DNA of 60,000 nt from Polytrichum commune (Eukaryota; Streptophyta; Polytrichopsida; Polytrichales; Polytrichaceae): positions 47,447,554-47,507,553 of the forward strand of contig OX485803.1 of the NCBI GenBank assembly GCA_950295325.1. The letters run 5' to 3'. The notes beneath the pieces were generated by a model. That model worked only from the letters and a program-made list of their open reading frames with translations, did no database searches and was not told where the DNA came from. Positions 11,282 to 23,311 of the stretch are shown piece after piece (position 1 is the first letter of the stretch; the number at the start of each line of letters is the position of its first letter). A program made the translations under genes and the position numbers.

Positions 11282-11355
11282 GGAGTTCTCTGGAGGCCAA
11301 GTTTGTTGTCTGAGGCTTTGAGGTTGCCCAAGAAACTTGACCTCCAGAGAACTCC
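11282..11355. repeat. Short hairpin, 23-bp stem
   Basis: Arms 11282-11304 and 11333-11355 pair at 22 of 23 positions (GGAGTTCTCTGGAGG then one mismatch then CAAGTTT), with a 28-nt loop. The size resembles a small-RNA precursor or the ends of a very short foldback element. Nearby (about 11415-11440 and 11530-11545) are repeated CCGTAGTGTAAA motifs, pointing to old TIR-element debris. Confidence 0.6.
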
Positions 11356-11356
11356 C

Positions 11357-13469
11357 CTGGGAAAAAGTGTGGCCACGTTGCCAACCATGTCATTATTTCA
11401 TCCATGTACAAAGTTCTCCACCAAAGGATTCTTGGCCGTAGTGTAAACCACCACCACCAGACAAGAGTGTCACTCTCGACCAATCAAATTTCAGAATTCC
11501 CCTAGAATTCTTGACAGGAGGACTTCTCCACCGTAGTGTAAAGCGGCCCTCAATCTCGGCCACTTGCGAATGACTGAGGCAATTTCTTCTGCCAAGTGAG
11601 AGGGTACACCTCCGAATACAAGGGCATTGTTGTATCATAGTTACGGAGTGGCGGCATTTTGGAATTTGAGTGTATGCAGAGATCATTCAATCAAGGATGA
11701 ATTTATCCTCCTCATGTGGCACACATTTGATCGCTTTCGTAGTTTGTTAATTGTTGGCATTCGAATTGCTGGGCTCTCTGAATTTATAGATTTGTTAGAT
11801 AACGATGACAATCTAAGTGATGAGTGGCTCATGCCAAAATGCTCGATCCACAATGGCGGGAGACTCAATGCTTGAGTTTCTTTGATCAATAGCCTACCCA
11901 CATGCACGATTGCAGTAAGCTGAGGTTTAATTGCGAAGCTACATTGGTATCTACGGCAAGGGCGAACTGTTGAGAAAAACAGGACGAGAGGGTGCTAAGG
12001 TACAAAATACCCAAACTGGTGAACTATCCTCTACCCGTGCAATAGACTTATGTCATAATAGTGAAGTGCCATTTCGAAAACGGATAATTATGAGGCTAGC
12101 AACTTCAAATGTGTGTACAACCAGTTTTGCCAAATTTTAGTCATGTTTGACTACCATCAATCATAGTTTGGTGTATTCATGAGTTAACTGGTTTAGGTGG
12201 TGTTCTGTGTGGAAATGAGTGTTATCATGTTCGGTGTAAGGAGAATCTAGTGAACGAGTAGAGGGTTTGGAAAACTTCCCACTTTGAAAAATTGGGGAAA
12301 AATTGTGGAATTTTTTTTGTCTAGGGATTAATAATATGAAACAACTTGCATTCTTCATGAATCCTTCTCTTCTATCTTGGAAAATCATCTCGTGATTTTA
12401 AGACCGTATCTTCAATGCAAATCACCTTATTTTCATGGTTTATGGTATTTCTACCTTTAAAGGGTGGTGCAAGCTGAGGGCATGTGAATGTCTGGCAAAG
12501 CCTTTGCAGCTGCAGGGCCAGATGTCATGCTCCCATTGACTCCAGTTGGGCTCAGGTAGCCCCAGATAAGGGTAACCAGTTCAGGGATTTTTTTGACACT
12601 CAAGAGTTTCGGCATCTGAAACAGGCTGCTCTAAGCTGTAGATAATTATTATTATATATATATATATATATATAACTACATGACCCAAAAAAAAAATCAG
12701 AGAATCATCTAAACCTACCCTAGATATGGGCCCAGAAAAAAAATGGCAAGACCATTCCCGGCCATTAGGGATTAATAATTGGACCTAGAACGCATATTAT
12801 CATATTTTGCACACACAGTCCAATCATTTTTTGAAAACGTGTCTTCTGGTATCCGTTTTTGGAGCCACACCAAACCACATACCACTCAAATACAGGTGGC
12901 CTGATGAGAGCCGTAATTGAATAAAAGTTGTCTACCTTAAGACTCAAAATGATATGTTTCTATTATACTGTTTAAATTGGAGCGCTCAGATGACTGATAA
13001 GAGAAAACAAATGGATTGTAATGTCGACTCACATGCAAACTGCAATTCCATAACAGCAGGTTCAGAGTGACTTTCCCACCCGAACTGCCCACCAAAGTTA
13101 CAGTTCAATGAATGTAGTGCTACATGAGGTAGTCTGTTCTTGCATAATTGCTTAACCCAGCTATGATACTTTCTAAATATCATTTCCTAGCAGGCTAGAC
13201 AAAACATGATGGAACACTTCGACCTCTATTTTCTTTAAATGTATTCTCTTCTGAAAGTGGATTGATGTTGGTCCAGTCTAGACCACAAGATCACCGACCC
13301 ATATCACAAACTATTCCTGATGTTTCAAAGTTGGATCTAAAGCTGAAAATTTTGACCATTGACACAGTGAGCAAGAAGGCTTGGGTTGCACATCACATTC
13401 AATACACAGAAGCCTAAAAATTGGGTTGACTAGTGTACACCATTGACAGGTTTTGTTGTACACAATGTC
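11357..13469. other. Intergenic, no gene recognised
   Basis: No reading frame here matches a family I know. It holds transposon-like debris near 11400-11600, a TA dinucleotide run at about 12653-12674, and a partial copy of a dispersed repeat at about 12810-12900. The right end is the 3' flank of the peptidyl-tRNA hydrolase gene. Confidence 0.5.
12810..12900 (-). repeat. Dispersed repeat A, partial copy
   Basis: Shares with the longer copies the blocks around CAGTCCAATC, GGTATCCG, GAGCCACACC and ACCACTCAA, in the minus orientation relative to the copies at 16150 and 16655. Confidence 0.6.
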
Positions 13470-16400
13470 TCACAAAAGCTTCAATGAACCAGTCATTTCA
13501 TCCACTAGGTGTGATGGACCTGCCACAACACAAACGACATCTGAAGTTCAGTATTCTGTTAACTGAGAAACACGATAAATATAACCAGCTCATAGAAGCC
13601 CTCTGACAAAAAGGCTGGAAAGTCAACCCCCTCATCGTACTAACAGCCGGGGCTAGAGTCACAATCCACAATCCACACTCCACCCAAACACCTCCTCATA
13701 GGAAAAACTCCACCAAATATAAATACCTAACATATATCATCCTCAACAAAAGAGAACTAGAAAGAAACCAACATCTCGTCCAACTCCTGGCATAGAATAA
13801 CAAAACCACATACCATAACAGGCCCCTACTGGGGGTACACCCATGGGTGAGCAAAACCCTCCTACCTAGAGGGAGACCATCCATGCGATGCATGGGTACT
13901 CTGATGACAAATGGGTTTTTATTCATGCAAGTGCCAAGAAACAATTTCGTTGTGTATAGTTTGTTGACTTATGATTTCATAAAAAACAACTAAACACAGG
14001 AAGGGAAAGGCATGTCATGGACACAATATTGTGTTTCAGAACAGATGCAGATTATATTGCAGTAAATCCACCACAGGCCTGAGAGCCACTTAAGGCAGAA
14101 TGTCTCCCAAACATTATACAAGCGATAAAAATTTAAATCATACCAGCGTTGAGCTGCAGGAACAAGAAAGCTATTACTTGTCTCTTAGAAACATACCTAA
14201 AATTGCCATCACTGTTTTTGAGTCTGCAAGATAGCAATCACCCCGTCAGTAACCCATTAATGGGGAAATTTTCACAATAAAACAAGTCATAATTTAGACC
14301 ACTCCTTTGGGTTTTTCTTAATCCCTTATTGGTTTCCCTTCTCTTTCTGTCTCTTCTTTTCAATGTTACAAATTCCAGTCTTGCCATCAAATGAAGCAGT
14401 GTTGTAAGTTTTGTAGTAATATTGGTAAATGAGCTTCTCACTTGAGAACTAAGTTTTATTCTGCATCATTTTTATGAGTTTACGAGTGAAGTGACACAAG
14501 CGACCAGTTCCAATTAAAAAAACAGATTCAGACACAAAGTCGCTTAATCCAAGAAAATGAAGAGATTGTAGGGACATACTGGGAGCAACTTGTGTACGTC
14601 CAGCATCAACGGTAATGTAGCAGGGTAGTTTCTTAGTCTTTGCTCTGGTCTGATTACACAAATACAGATCACATAACTATCTGGCAGCATGTTAACTATG
14701 TAAAAGCTCTAAAATCCTCAACCAGTCTACAAAATAAATCTTAGACCAGGCATGAAATATTGGAGATAGTTTAGCATCCTATGCCAAACTCAACACACAA
14801 AAGACTTAAGACAGCTGATGCCTAGTTATGGAACAATCTTTTGGATGAATCTAAAAAATGAAGTGTATGGCACTTTGTCAGCCACAATTCTAGACGTTAG
14901 CTGAATGACTTATGAAAGATAATTGATGTGGAAAATGAACAATAAAAGAGTAATTTCAAGTGATTTTCTTCTACAAAGACAACCTGCTGCTCTTTATCAA
15001 ACTATACATGACAACGTCTATCACCTCCAGAAAATACTTGAAGAAGGATAGCACAAACAGACCTCCAAGAAATGCATCTCCTCCTCACTCTCTACTCTGG
15101 TGACAACTTTCACCTGTGAACACATCTCCCACCTTCACCCAAATCCCACAATAGTAAGACTCATATTATAACCTGATAAGATGAGTAGAGGACAATCTGC
15201 TAACGATGCTGTATCGAAATGCATCAACTAAAAATTATATAATAATGAAAATTCTTTCAGTTAGTGTCGATAACTGACGCCAAAGTTTCAACATTGTGAG
15301 GCTAACCAGAAGAGTGCCACTAACCATGAGGGTCAGTACAATTCTAAATCATATTGATGCTAGGACAATTTTGCGTAAGTATGAAGATTCTTGCATGGTA
15401 TATTAACCCAAATGGTATCAGGAACAAAAATACAGTCAAATACCCATACCCTACTGGTATCAAAAAATGTAAAACCCTCATTATATATATCTGGATGGTA
15501 TCAGAATCGATGATACTAGTCGAACACTGGTTTTAGCTCACTTTCACAAACTGGTGGTAATGTAAGCTGGCATACCCTAACACAAGTAAACCTCTCAATG
15601 ACTTCAAGCATAACTTCCGTCCATTTAATAAGGACATTAATCCCCACATACAGTCATTGGCTTGCCAGTATTCTCACTACAGGATTTTTGAAAATTGTGT
15701 CAATAGCACACGATCAGAAAATGTGACCATAAATATTCTAGTTCCCATCAAACATCCACTGGTCAGAGCCTAGTTGGAAGTAACAGACAACGCATCTCAG
15801 AAATGGGAAGGACCGTTACCGTTGAAGAGACTTTGGAGCTCTATAAAACACCTTCTTGTATAGGCCAACGGCAGCATGACTGTCAAGCATATCAGACAAC
15901 ACCGGTTATTTGTATTCAGAGTCAAAAACATCTTAAATTGAGCTCACTAATGTTAACCTGAAGAGACCAAAGCAGAGAGAAACACTATGCTTCACTTAAG
16001 TGCAATGGAATTGCCCAACACAGCTACCAAATTCTCAAATATGACCTTCTCTTGATGACTAAATATAATCAATAATTTGCTGTCAAAATCATGTCTCACA
16101 TGGAAGACCATCCACCAGCTGTGGAATCAACCACAAAGTAAGTATGCAGGCCTTACTCGGAAAGACATGTATTCAAAAGAGATTGGATTACGTGCTCAAA
16201 ATTTGTTAACCATTCTAGGCTCAACAGTCAACATAATTGGGGGTTGGGGGGGAGGGTATATGACCATTTCATGAGCTCAAGAATCTTCAATATGATAATT
16301 CAAGTGAGCTCCAAACATTATGAGGAAAATGGCTATGGCCACGATTTCGATTCATCAATCATCTCGCACTCACTTTCATGTTTCACATCCTGTGAAAGTG

Positions 16401-17260
16401 GCTGCAGAGGTAAAAGTGTCCATTCAAGTCTCGCTTACCTTAACAAAGCTGGAAACAAAGAAAAGTAGAGAGGAGAGGAAGATACAAACCTACATTGAGC
16501 AGCCACTTTCCCCTTGCCCATTTTCAGGTCATTCCTAACCACAAGCACCTGTCAATCAATCAATCAAGGTTGTCATATCAATGCAGATGAAATTGTCTCG
16601 CACATTTAAGGTAAACAGCCCTTATTCGGTTAAAATTTTCTTGATCAGACACCTATATTCGAGTGGCGTGTGGTTAGGTGTGCCTCTAAGACCAGATACC
16701 AAAAAGGCACGTGTTCAAAAGAGATTAGGCCACATGCTCAAAATATGATAACCATTCTAGTTCAATAGCCAAAAATTGTGGGGACCTACAAGACCATTTA
16801 ATGAGCAAGAGAATCTTCACTTTGATGATGCATAAAATATTCATATAAGCTCTAAAAACTATGAGGAAAACAACTTTGGCCTCAATTTGGATTTGCTAAC
16901 CACCTTGTACTAATTGTGTGTTTCATATCCTAGGATAAGTGGGCTGGTCGGAAAATGGAACCATTTAAGACCTGTCTACCTTATGGCTTTCCTCAATCCC
17001 TTACTTACCCTTCCATCCCGAGACTAGAGTTTTGCATATTATTGAGCTGGGAAATATGTACATACCATTTTAAAGTCTTCAAATGCATCTGCAAGCTCTT
17101 CCACCTCATGGGTTTCCTCCTTGCCATGGTAAGGGACACTGGTGGAGAGATCAGCATGGGCAGCTACAAATTTATTCCTCTTGCCAAGGAAATAACCTAA
17201 TGCTAAACAACCAACACCCACAGCAAATGCCTGGGCCAGGGCATTCCTTGACAGCGCCAT
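13470..17260 (-). CDS. PTH2: Peptidyl-tRNA hydrolase 2 (Pth2/Bit1 family), 8 exons
   Basis: Pth2 cleaves peptidyl-tRNA released from stalled ribosomes and recycles the tRNA. Coding exons on the minus strand: 17066-17260, 16490-16548, 15820-15879, 15652-15676, 15063-15113, 14580-14649, 14197-14223, 13470-13519. All junctions are GT-AG and the frame stays open, giving 178 residues, the family's usual size. Residues about 8-28 form a hydrophobic N-terminal anchor (AFAVGVGCLALGYFLGKR). Family motifs are VRNDLKMGKGKVAAQC, GLYKK, ITVDAGRTQVAP, NSKTVMAILGP and the C-terminal TGSLKLL. The Lys/Gln of the first motif and Asp/Thr/Gln of DAGRTQ, the conserved active-site region, are present. ATG 17260 is the start because an in-frame TAA lies two codons upstream. 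It appears intact. The anchor suggests a membrane or mitochondrial location, by inference. Confidence 0.93.
16150..16440 (+). repeat. Dispersed repeat A, copy in PTH2 intron 2
   Basis: About 290 bp similar to 16655-16990, sharing CAAAAGAGATTGG, AACCATTCTAG, GACCATTT and AATCTTCA...TATGAGGAAAA blocks in the same order, and ending near CTCGCTTACCTTA. Non-coding. It lies directly downstream, in transcription, of PTH2 exon 2. Confidence 0.7.
16655..16990 (+). repeat. Dispersed repeat A, copy in PTH2 intron 1
   Basis: Begins GAGTGGCGTGTGGTTAGGTG and ends near CTGTCTACCTTA. It is in the same orientation as the copy at 16150, so the two form a diverged direct repeat on either side of PTH2 exon 2. 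Family identity is unknown; length and lack of coding suggest a SINE or MITE. Confidence 0.7.
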
Positions 17261-18420
17261 CACTTAACCCAGCCCCCAATCTTCGCCACACCAATTGAAT
17301 TTCTGGCTGAGATGACTGCAAACAATCAGCTCCTTCGAGTTTCAGATTCTTCTTCGCAACTCCCCCGGATCAAATTAGCCTTTCCTTTTTTCTGCCTTCA
17401 TAACCCAATCCGGTCTCAAGCCTACTAATTCCTTTTGTCTATTTGCAACGATGTCTCAAAGTAATCAGAGAAACTCTTTTTATTTCATTCTTTTAAGAAA
17501 TGCAGACATGCAGAACCTGACGATTCTTGCTCGGTGAAGAAACCTCTAACTCTACATCCCTGTTTACCTGAAGTTTCAAACCGGCTCACAAAGAATGAAA
17601 AAACTGCACCACATTTCCACTACGTAAGGTAAGCGAGTCTTAAAAGGGACACTTTTAGCTCAATCCAACCCAAAGATAATTAGCAAATCCAACTGGTGTG
17701 CATAGCCAATTTCGTCATACTTTTGGGAGCTCATATGAATATCATCTCTCAAAGTGAAGATTTCTCTCTTTCTCTCGTTAAGTGATCATAGAGGTCCCCT
17801 AATTATGTTGATGACTAGCAATGAGCCTATAATGGTTAACAAAATTTTGAGCCCATAGTCCAATCTCTTTCATACACATGATGCCTTTTCGGTGTCCGTC
17901 CTTAGATCCACGCCTAACCACACACACCACTCAAGATTAGGCCCGCTTACCTTATGTCCATAGCCACATCTCGGCATCCAAACAAAATCTTCAGGTGCAC
18001 TTAATCTCGAGATTAGCTATCTTGTGAAACAAGCATCAGTTTCTCCAATTCTATGCCCCGTCATCCTCCACTCCAACTCCATCACCGTGATCATCAAGCT
18101 ACACCAACTTACTCTCAGTTTCTGAGATTCTCATTACAAATTCCTGTGCTTGAGCTTGAAATTATAAGACCAGAATTGAATGCCTTGCGTGATTGTGGAG
18201 CGCTACTTACAAGAGTAGGATGTTGATGAATCGATTCGTCTCTACTCAAGACCGACGACGACGACGATTGTTATTCCAGTGAAGCCCTAAACCCTGCTGG
18301 GTGCTGGGGCATCATGTGACGTGGCCGTCGGCGTCTGCTCAATATTGGCAACAACGAATCAGGCCTTGCCACGTGTTCTTGCTAGAGCCACGTCCTAGCG
18401 AAGTTTTGAGTTCTCTTCGT
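17261..18420 (-). promoter_or_regulatory. PTH2 5' UTR, probable leader intron and promoter
   Basis: On the minus strand a TTTGCAG acceptor at about 17320 precedes the start-codon exon, and a strong donor (GTAAGTAG) lies at about 18207. A leader intron with an untranslated first exon near 18208-18300 is therefore likely. Above it, between 18310 and 18400, are three ACGTG/ACGTC-type elements: GACGTGGC, the G-box GCCACGTG and GCCACGTCC. A CGACGACGACGACG run lies at 18252. A dispersed repeat A copy occupies part of the intron. Inferred from sequence only. Confidence 0.45.
17635..17945 (-). repeat. Dispersed repeat A, inverted copy
   Basis: The reverse complement contains GAGTGGTGTGTGTGGTTAGG, GAAAGAGATTGGACTA, TTGTTAACCATTATAGGC and AAGACTCGCTTACCTTAC, matching both ends of the intron 1 copy. 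This gives the best view of the element's full length, about 310 bp. Confidence 0.7.
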
Positions 18421-20240
18421 TTCTAAAATATGTGCCTGTAACTTATGTGGGCATACGTCAAGTACAAATTGTGCAGCATGAAGGGACAATTTTAATTCAT
18501 ATTTTATCTTCTTCTACTATTTTTATGGAAGATAATCAAATTGCCAAGCTCCTTCGTTTTCAGTTCGGCATCTTCCTCGTAATTAAATTTGTCACATCCA
18601 CTGCCCGGGAAGTTTGTGCTTAGCCACCCTTCATGTGGGTGGCCATTGTTTTGTCATCTTGCAGAACTTGAGCATCACCCCAAGGTTCATTAAGCGTCAT
18701 GCTGGACCACTCTAATTAGGGGCAGAGCAAGGAACAAAATGTGGCCTCCGGTTGGAATGCAGGTGTAAATCCAAGACATAATAATAATAATGAGAAGCAT
18801 TGGTGCATTTTACACCAGTGTGCAACATATGTTCACCCTCTCCTAGTCATGTTCGCGTGACACATGGTGGGAAGGGGGCTAAATACTTATTTTAGTAGGC
18901 AGATGCAAATCCAAGACAAGCTCCCACTCATCCCTTCATTTCTTTTCTTGCACTTCAGTGCTTAATTACTCCCAATTTAATTGAGTATGGAGTTACACAC
19001 CGTATTAACTTGTGAATTATTCAATCACACACTTGGTCATGGATTCACAATTATTATGATTTGTGAATATACTCAATCATGCGCTCAAGCACATAATAAA
19101 TCTCTTTTTAAAATCTTAAGCTAAGTTGAACATTAGATGTAAATTGAGATATTTCATATTAAGTTTTGCACTAATTGTTGAATATTTTATAAACGTTTGG
19201 TAGTACTAAAAACTGCATATTTGAAATCATACTTAATTTATATGAAGATAATGTTATTATGATATTTCTTTATAAATCTAAATGTGATCATTACAAGTAA
19301 CATAGTGTTATATATATATATTCATCAATGGATTAGTATATATTAGAGCAATGAATATTGATGTTAATTAATTTCTAAATGCTTAAGGAGTAAAACATCT
19401 TGATTTTTTTTGCTTAGTATTAATAATATAGTATGAGGCACCATGACAAGATCACATTCACACTATTAAAGCATATAAAAAATGAAGTTTGCCCATAATT
19501 CAATGTAAAACAAAAACCGTAAAATCTCCTCATAATCACAAATCCCATTGTTGTGAGGAGCTTTATATGATTGATTAACATTACAAGACAATAATATTGG
19601 CAGCAATTTGCAAGCATATTATGATCTTGAGATAACCAAATTGTCAAAATAATGTCACTTGAGATGTGAGCAATTCATGAAGAGTTATAATAGAACTATC
19701 ATGTATGAAAATTTATTATCAAGTTTTTGCGGATCATTTAAAATTTCACCGACTTTGAGGAAGAGTGTCATTTTCAAAGTTTCAAATTCATAATAGAGAT
19801 GAAAACATTATAAGAGATTAAAGCAAAAAATTGTCCTTCCCTTCAAACAACCATATTGGCCCTCCCACTTGTATTAATGATTGTTACTTTCAAGTTGTGT
19901 TATAAAACACATAGACAACTTTGTGTTCTCCAATTGCTCACTGGACAAGATGATTTCTAAGTCAATGTAACGACTAGAAATGTATATTAAAGATTGATTA
20001 GCATAACAACTCACTCAATGACAAATAAATTATGTATTTAGTATGTTCATTGAAATAATTACTAAATTTACATACATTCATGATTGAGAGTTATATTATT
20101 GAGAGGAATTCACATGTCGGATCTTACCTATCTACATGGTCTATGGATAAAATACATGATCTATGGGTAATGTATAAGTAACCCCACATAGAATGTGAGA
20201 GTATGCATGGGGTCTCCTACAACAATCGAAACTTTTCATG
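18421..20240. other. AT-rich intergenic stretch
   Basis: Strongly AT-rich, especially 18960-20150, with no frame I can assign. A short plus-strand frame at 18432-18623 has no recognisable content. I see no gene, RNA gene or clear repeat boundary here. Confidence 0.5.
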
Positions 20241-20250
20241 TGGGATTGCC
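20241..20250. repeat. Target duplication, left of foldback element
   Basis: TGGGATTGCC, matched exactly at 23302-23311 just outside the right arm. Confidence 0.78.
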
Positions 20251-20573
20251 GGATCTCTGTATTTTAGTGCTACGAGCGTTTGTAGGACGCCTCCCGCGGG
20301 CAGTGTTCATGCTCGGGCAGGCCGTTCCTGTCCTCCCGTCCCGACCCGTCTTACATGCCTGACTTGGCCTTCCTGCCTGTGTCCTCCATCCTGCCCGACG
20401 CGGCCTTCCGCCTGTCCAGTTGTTCACGCGTCTGTCCAGCTGTTCACACGCTGGACTGCGTCTGTCCAGTTGTTCACGCGTCTGTCCAGCTGTCCACCCG
20501 TCTGTCCATCCGTCCATCCGGCCGTTCATCCGTCATATCCGTCTCCACCACTACCCCACACCGAACCCGAGCT

Positions 20574-21107
20574 CCGTCATTCTTCCTTGTTCACGCCACT
20601 AGACAGCTCCGGAGCGAGTGAGGAAATTGGGGAAAGGTTGTTGCATTGCTAGTTTAGGATTTGAAAGAGTTGTAACTTTTATCGATGTTGTTGTAGTCGC
20701 CCGCCATGGAGGTGGACATTGTGGATATGGGAGGGAAATGTGTTTATTTTTAAGAAGGGTTTGATTTTGTAATAGAGGAGGCCACGGAAGATCTACAGGA
20801 CGGACAGGGTTTAGTTTCAGATCTGGAAATTCTTCCGTCATTCTTTTGTCATTCTTCCTTGCTCACGCCACTGGACAGCTTCGGAGCGAGTGAGGAAGTT
20901 AGGGAAAGGTTGTTGCATTGATAGTTTAGGATTTGGAAGAGTTGTAACTTTGATCGACGTTGTCCTAGTCGATCGCCATGGAGGTGGGCATTGTGGATCT
21001 AGGAGGAAATTGTGTCTCTTTCAAAGAAGGATTTGATTTTGTCATAGAGGAGGTCACGGAAGATCTACAGGACGGACAAGGTTTAGTTTCAGATCTGGAA
21101 ATTCCTG
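20574..21107 (+). repeat. ~265-bp tandem duplication inside the left arm
   Basis: Two diverged units, about 20574-20838 and 20845-21107, both running from CATTCTTCCTTG through CATGGAGGTGG to CAGATCTGGAAATTC. The first unit has a stop inside the short frame; the second stays open from ATG 20978 to TGA 21136 (52 codons, starting MEVGIVDLGG). Both units are mirrored in the right arm, so the duplication predates or spread with the foldback. Confidence 0.8.
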
Positions 21108-21275
21108 CCATGATGGACGATTATGAGGATAGGTGATTGTAAATGCTAGTTTCCGATCTGGAAGTTATGAGGACATGCAATGGGTTTGAGGCCATGCAGG
21201 CTGAGGCCTCGTCCTGGATGAGAGTTTGTTTCTGGAACGTCTGCTTGGATATGTTGGCTATGGACAAAGAGGATG

Positions 21276-22272
21276 TTGGCTATGGAAATTCCTGCAGGTA
21301 CAATCGTCCACAAGGACACCAATACGTGCTTGAAAGCTGGTGCATAAGAAAGGTTTAGAGTGCGGGATGTAACTCTTGAAAATATGCGGGCGAGGTTGCA
21401 GATCCCACCCCCTGGGCCCTTTGACAGGATAGACATTTCTTGGGAGGAGAAAATCAACCAAGGACGGGGTAGGATGAACCCTAGATGCTAGGACAGTGGA
21501 AAAACAAAATAGTACAAAGACACCTTTTGTTCCACATTTAGTTGTCCAGTTGTTTCTACAACCTCTGACTCTAATACAAGCTGTCCTAAAAGTCTAACAG
21601 GGCAACCACTCCCAATATGACAGACAAAGCAGAGGAGGGCAAGTAGATTGTAAGCCAGTCTAACCTCTAAGCGAGGATGCCAATGCAATTTTGTGGCGAA
21701 ACAATTGTATATGGACAACACTTTATGTGAAATTTAATACCATAAAATTAACCATTTTAACAAGACTGGACAAGCCTGTCATGGGAGTTTAGATTATGTT
21801 AGGACAACACTGAAAACAATGGATGTTGCATAGATTGATATATGACATTGATAGGATATATTACAATGTTACTGAATTCAATGAGGAAGGCATAAAGTCT
21901 TTCCAGGACACCAATGTTGTACATGTCCTGTCATATTTTACTAAATTGCTTGTTTTCCGAAAATTCCTAATTGCCAAAGTTTCACTTACATTGAAAATCC
22001 AACAAACAATAACACTTTATTGAAAATCGGTAGGACCAATGTATCAATATTCATGTGTCCGAAGTGGACATGTAATGGTTCTCACCTATCATAATTATGT
22101 CCTATTACGATTCAACCTTATATTGGTTCTACCTTGTCTTATTGTAACATCCCATACCACTATTCTAAGAAATAGCACTAAACTCCACAACGTTATCAAC
22201 GATTGCATTGCACTCGCCTTCCACCACCAAAATTTGTGTCCTTTGACGCTTCCAACCACAGGACACGAAGAT
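21276..22272. other. Unique spacer of the foldback element
   Basis: AT-richer sequence between the arms, with no transposase or other recognisable product. Short frames at 21488-21721 and 21823-22023 match nothing I know. Confidence 0.5.
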
Positions 22273-23301
22273 CATCCTCTTTGTCCATAGCCAACATATC
22301 CAAGCAGACGTTCCAGAAACAAACTCTCATCCAGGACGAGGCCTCAGCCTGCATGGCCTCAAACCCATTGCATGTCCTCATAACTTCCAGATCGGAAACT
22401 AGCATTTACAATCACCTATCCTCATAATCGTCCATCATGGCAGGAATTTCCAGATCTGAAACTAAACCTTGTCCGTCCTGTAGATCTTCCGTGACCTCCT
22501 CTATGACAAAATCAAATCCTTCTTTGAAAGAGACACAATTTCCTCCTAGATCCACAATGCCCACCTCCATGGCGATCGACTAGGACAACGTCGATCAAAG
22601 TTACAACTCTTCCAAATCCTAAACTATCAATGCAACAACCTTTCCCTAACTTCCTCACTCGCTCCGAAGCTGTCCAGTGGCGTGAGCAAGGAAGAATGAC
22701 AAAAGAATGACGGAAGAATTTCCAGATCTGAAACTAAACCCTGTCCGTCCTGTAGATCTTCCGTGGCCTCCTCTATTACAAAATCAAACCCTTCTTAAAA
22801 ATAAACACATTTCCCTCCCATATCCACAATGTCCACCTCCATGGCGGGCGACTACAACAACATCGATAAAAGTTACAACTCTTTCAAATCCTAAACTAGC
22901 AATGCAACAACCTTTCCCCAATTTCCTCACTCGCTCCGGAGCTGTCTAGTGGCGTGAACAAGGAAGAATGACGGAGCTCGGGTTCGGTGTGGGGTAGTGG
23001 TGGAGACGGATATGACGGATGAACGGCCGGATGGACGGATGGACAGACGGGTGGACAGCTGGACAGACGCGTGAACAACTGGACAGACGCAGTCCAGCGT
23101 GTGAACAGCTGGACAGACGCGTGAACAACTGGACAGGCGGAAGGCCGCGTCGGGCAGGATGGAGGACACAGGCAGGAAGGCCAAGTCGGGCAGGTAAGAC
23201 GGGTCGGGTCGGGACGGGAGGACAGGAACGGGCTGCCCGAGCATGAACGCTGCCCGTGGGAGGCGTCCTACAAACGCTCGTAGCACTAAAATACAGAGAT
23301 C

Positions 23302-23311
23302 TGGGATTGCC
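23302..23311. repeat. Target duplication, right of foldback element
   Basis: TGGGATTGCC, identical to 20241-20250. Confidence 0.78.

Larger units (their letters stand above)
20251..23301. mobile_element. MULE-like foldback element with ~1 kb TIRs
   Basis: Arms 20252-21275 and 22273-23301 are nearly identical inverted copies, enclosing a roughly 1 kb unique spacer (21276-22272). The element is flanked by the 10-bp direct repeat TGGGATTGCC at 20241-20250 and 23302-23311. Long TIRs with a 9-11 bp duplication are the signature of Mutator-like elements. There is no transposase, so it is non-autonomous. The arms carry small inherited reading frames, and each contains an internal ~265-bp duplication. 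The near-identity of the arms implies recent insertion or gene conversion between them. Confidence 0.82.

Noticed and set aside
13322-13380. Minus-strand CAGCTTTAG near 13330 as the end of PTH2
   Set aside because: The upstream frame does not match the family. The segment at 13470-13519 gives the expected TGSLKLL ending, correct phase and a CAG acceptor.
17261-17263. GTG one codon before the PTH2 ATG as the start
   Set aside because: Eukaryotic nuclear genes start at ATG; an in-frame TAA lies just upstream, so ATG 17260 is the start.
20203-20652. Plus-strand 149-codon frame rich in Cys/Pro/Ser/Arg, with mirrored frames at 22927-23452
   Set aside because: It arises from a GC-rich stretch of CTGTCCAGCTGTTCACACG-type repeats within the foldback arms. 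Several frames on both strands are open at once, as expected by composition.
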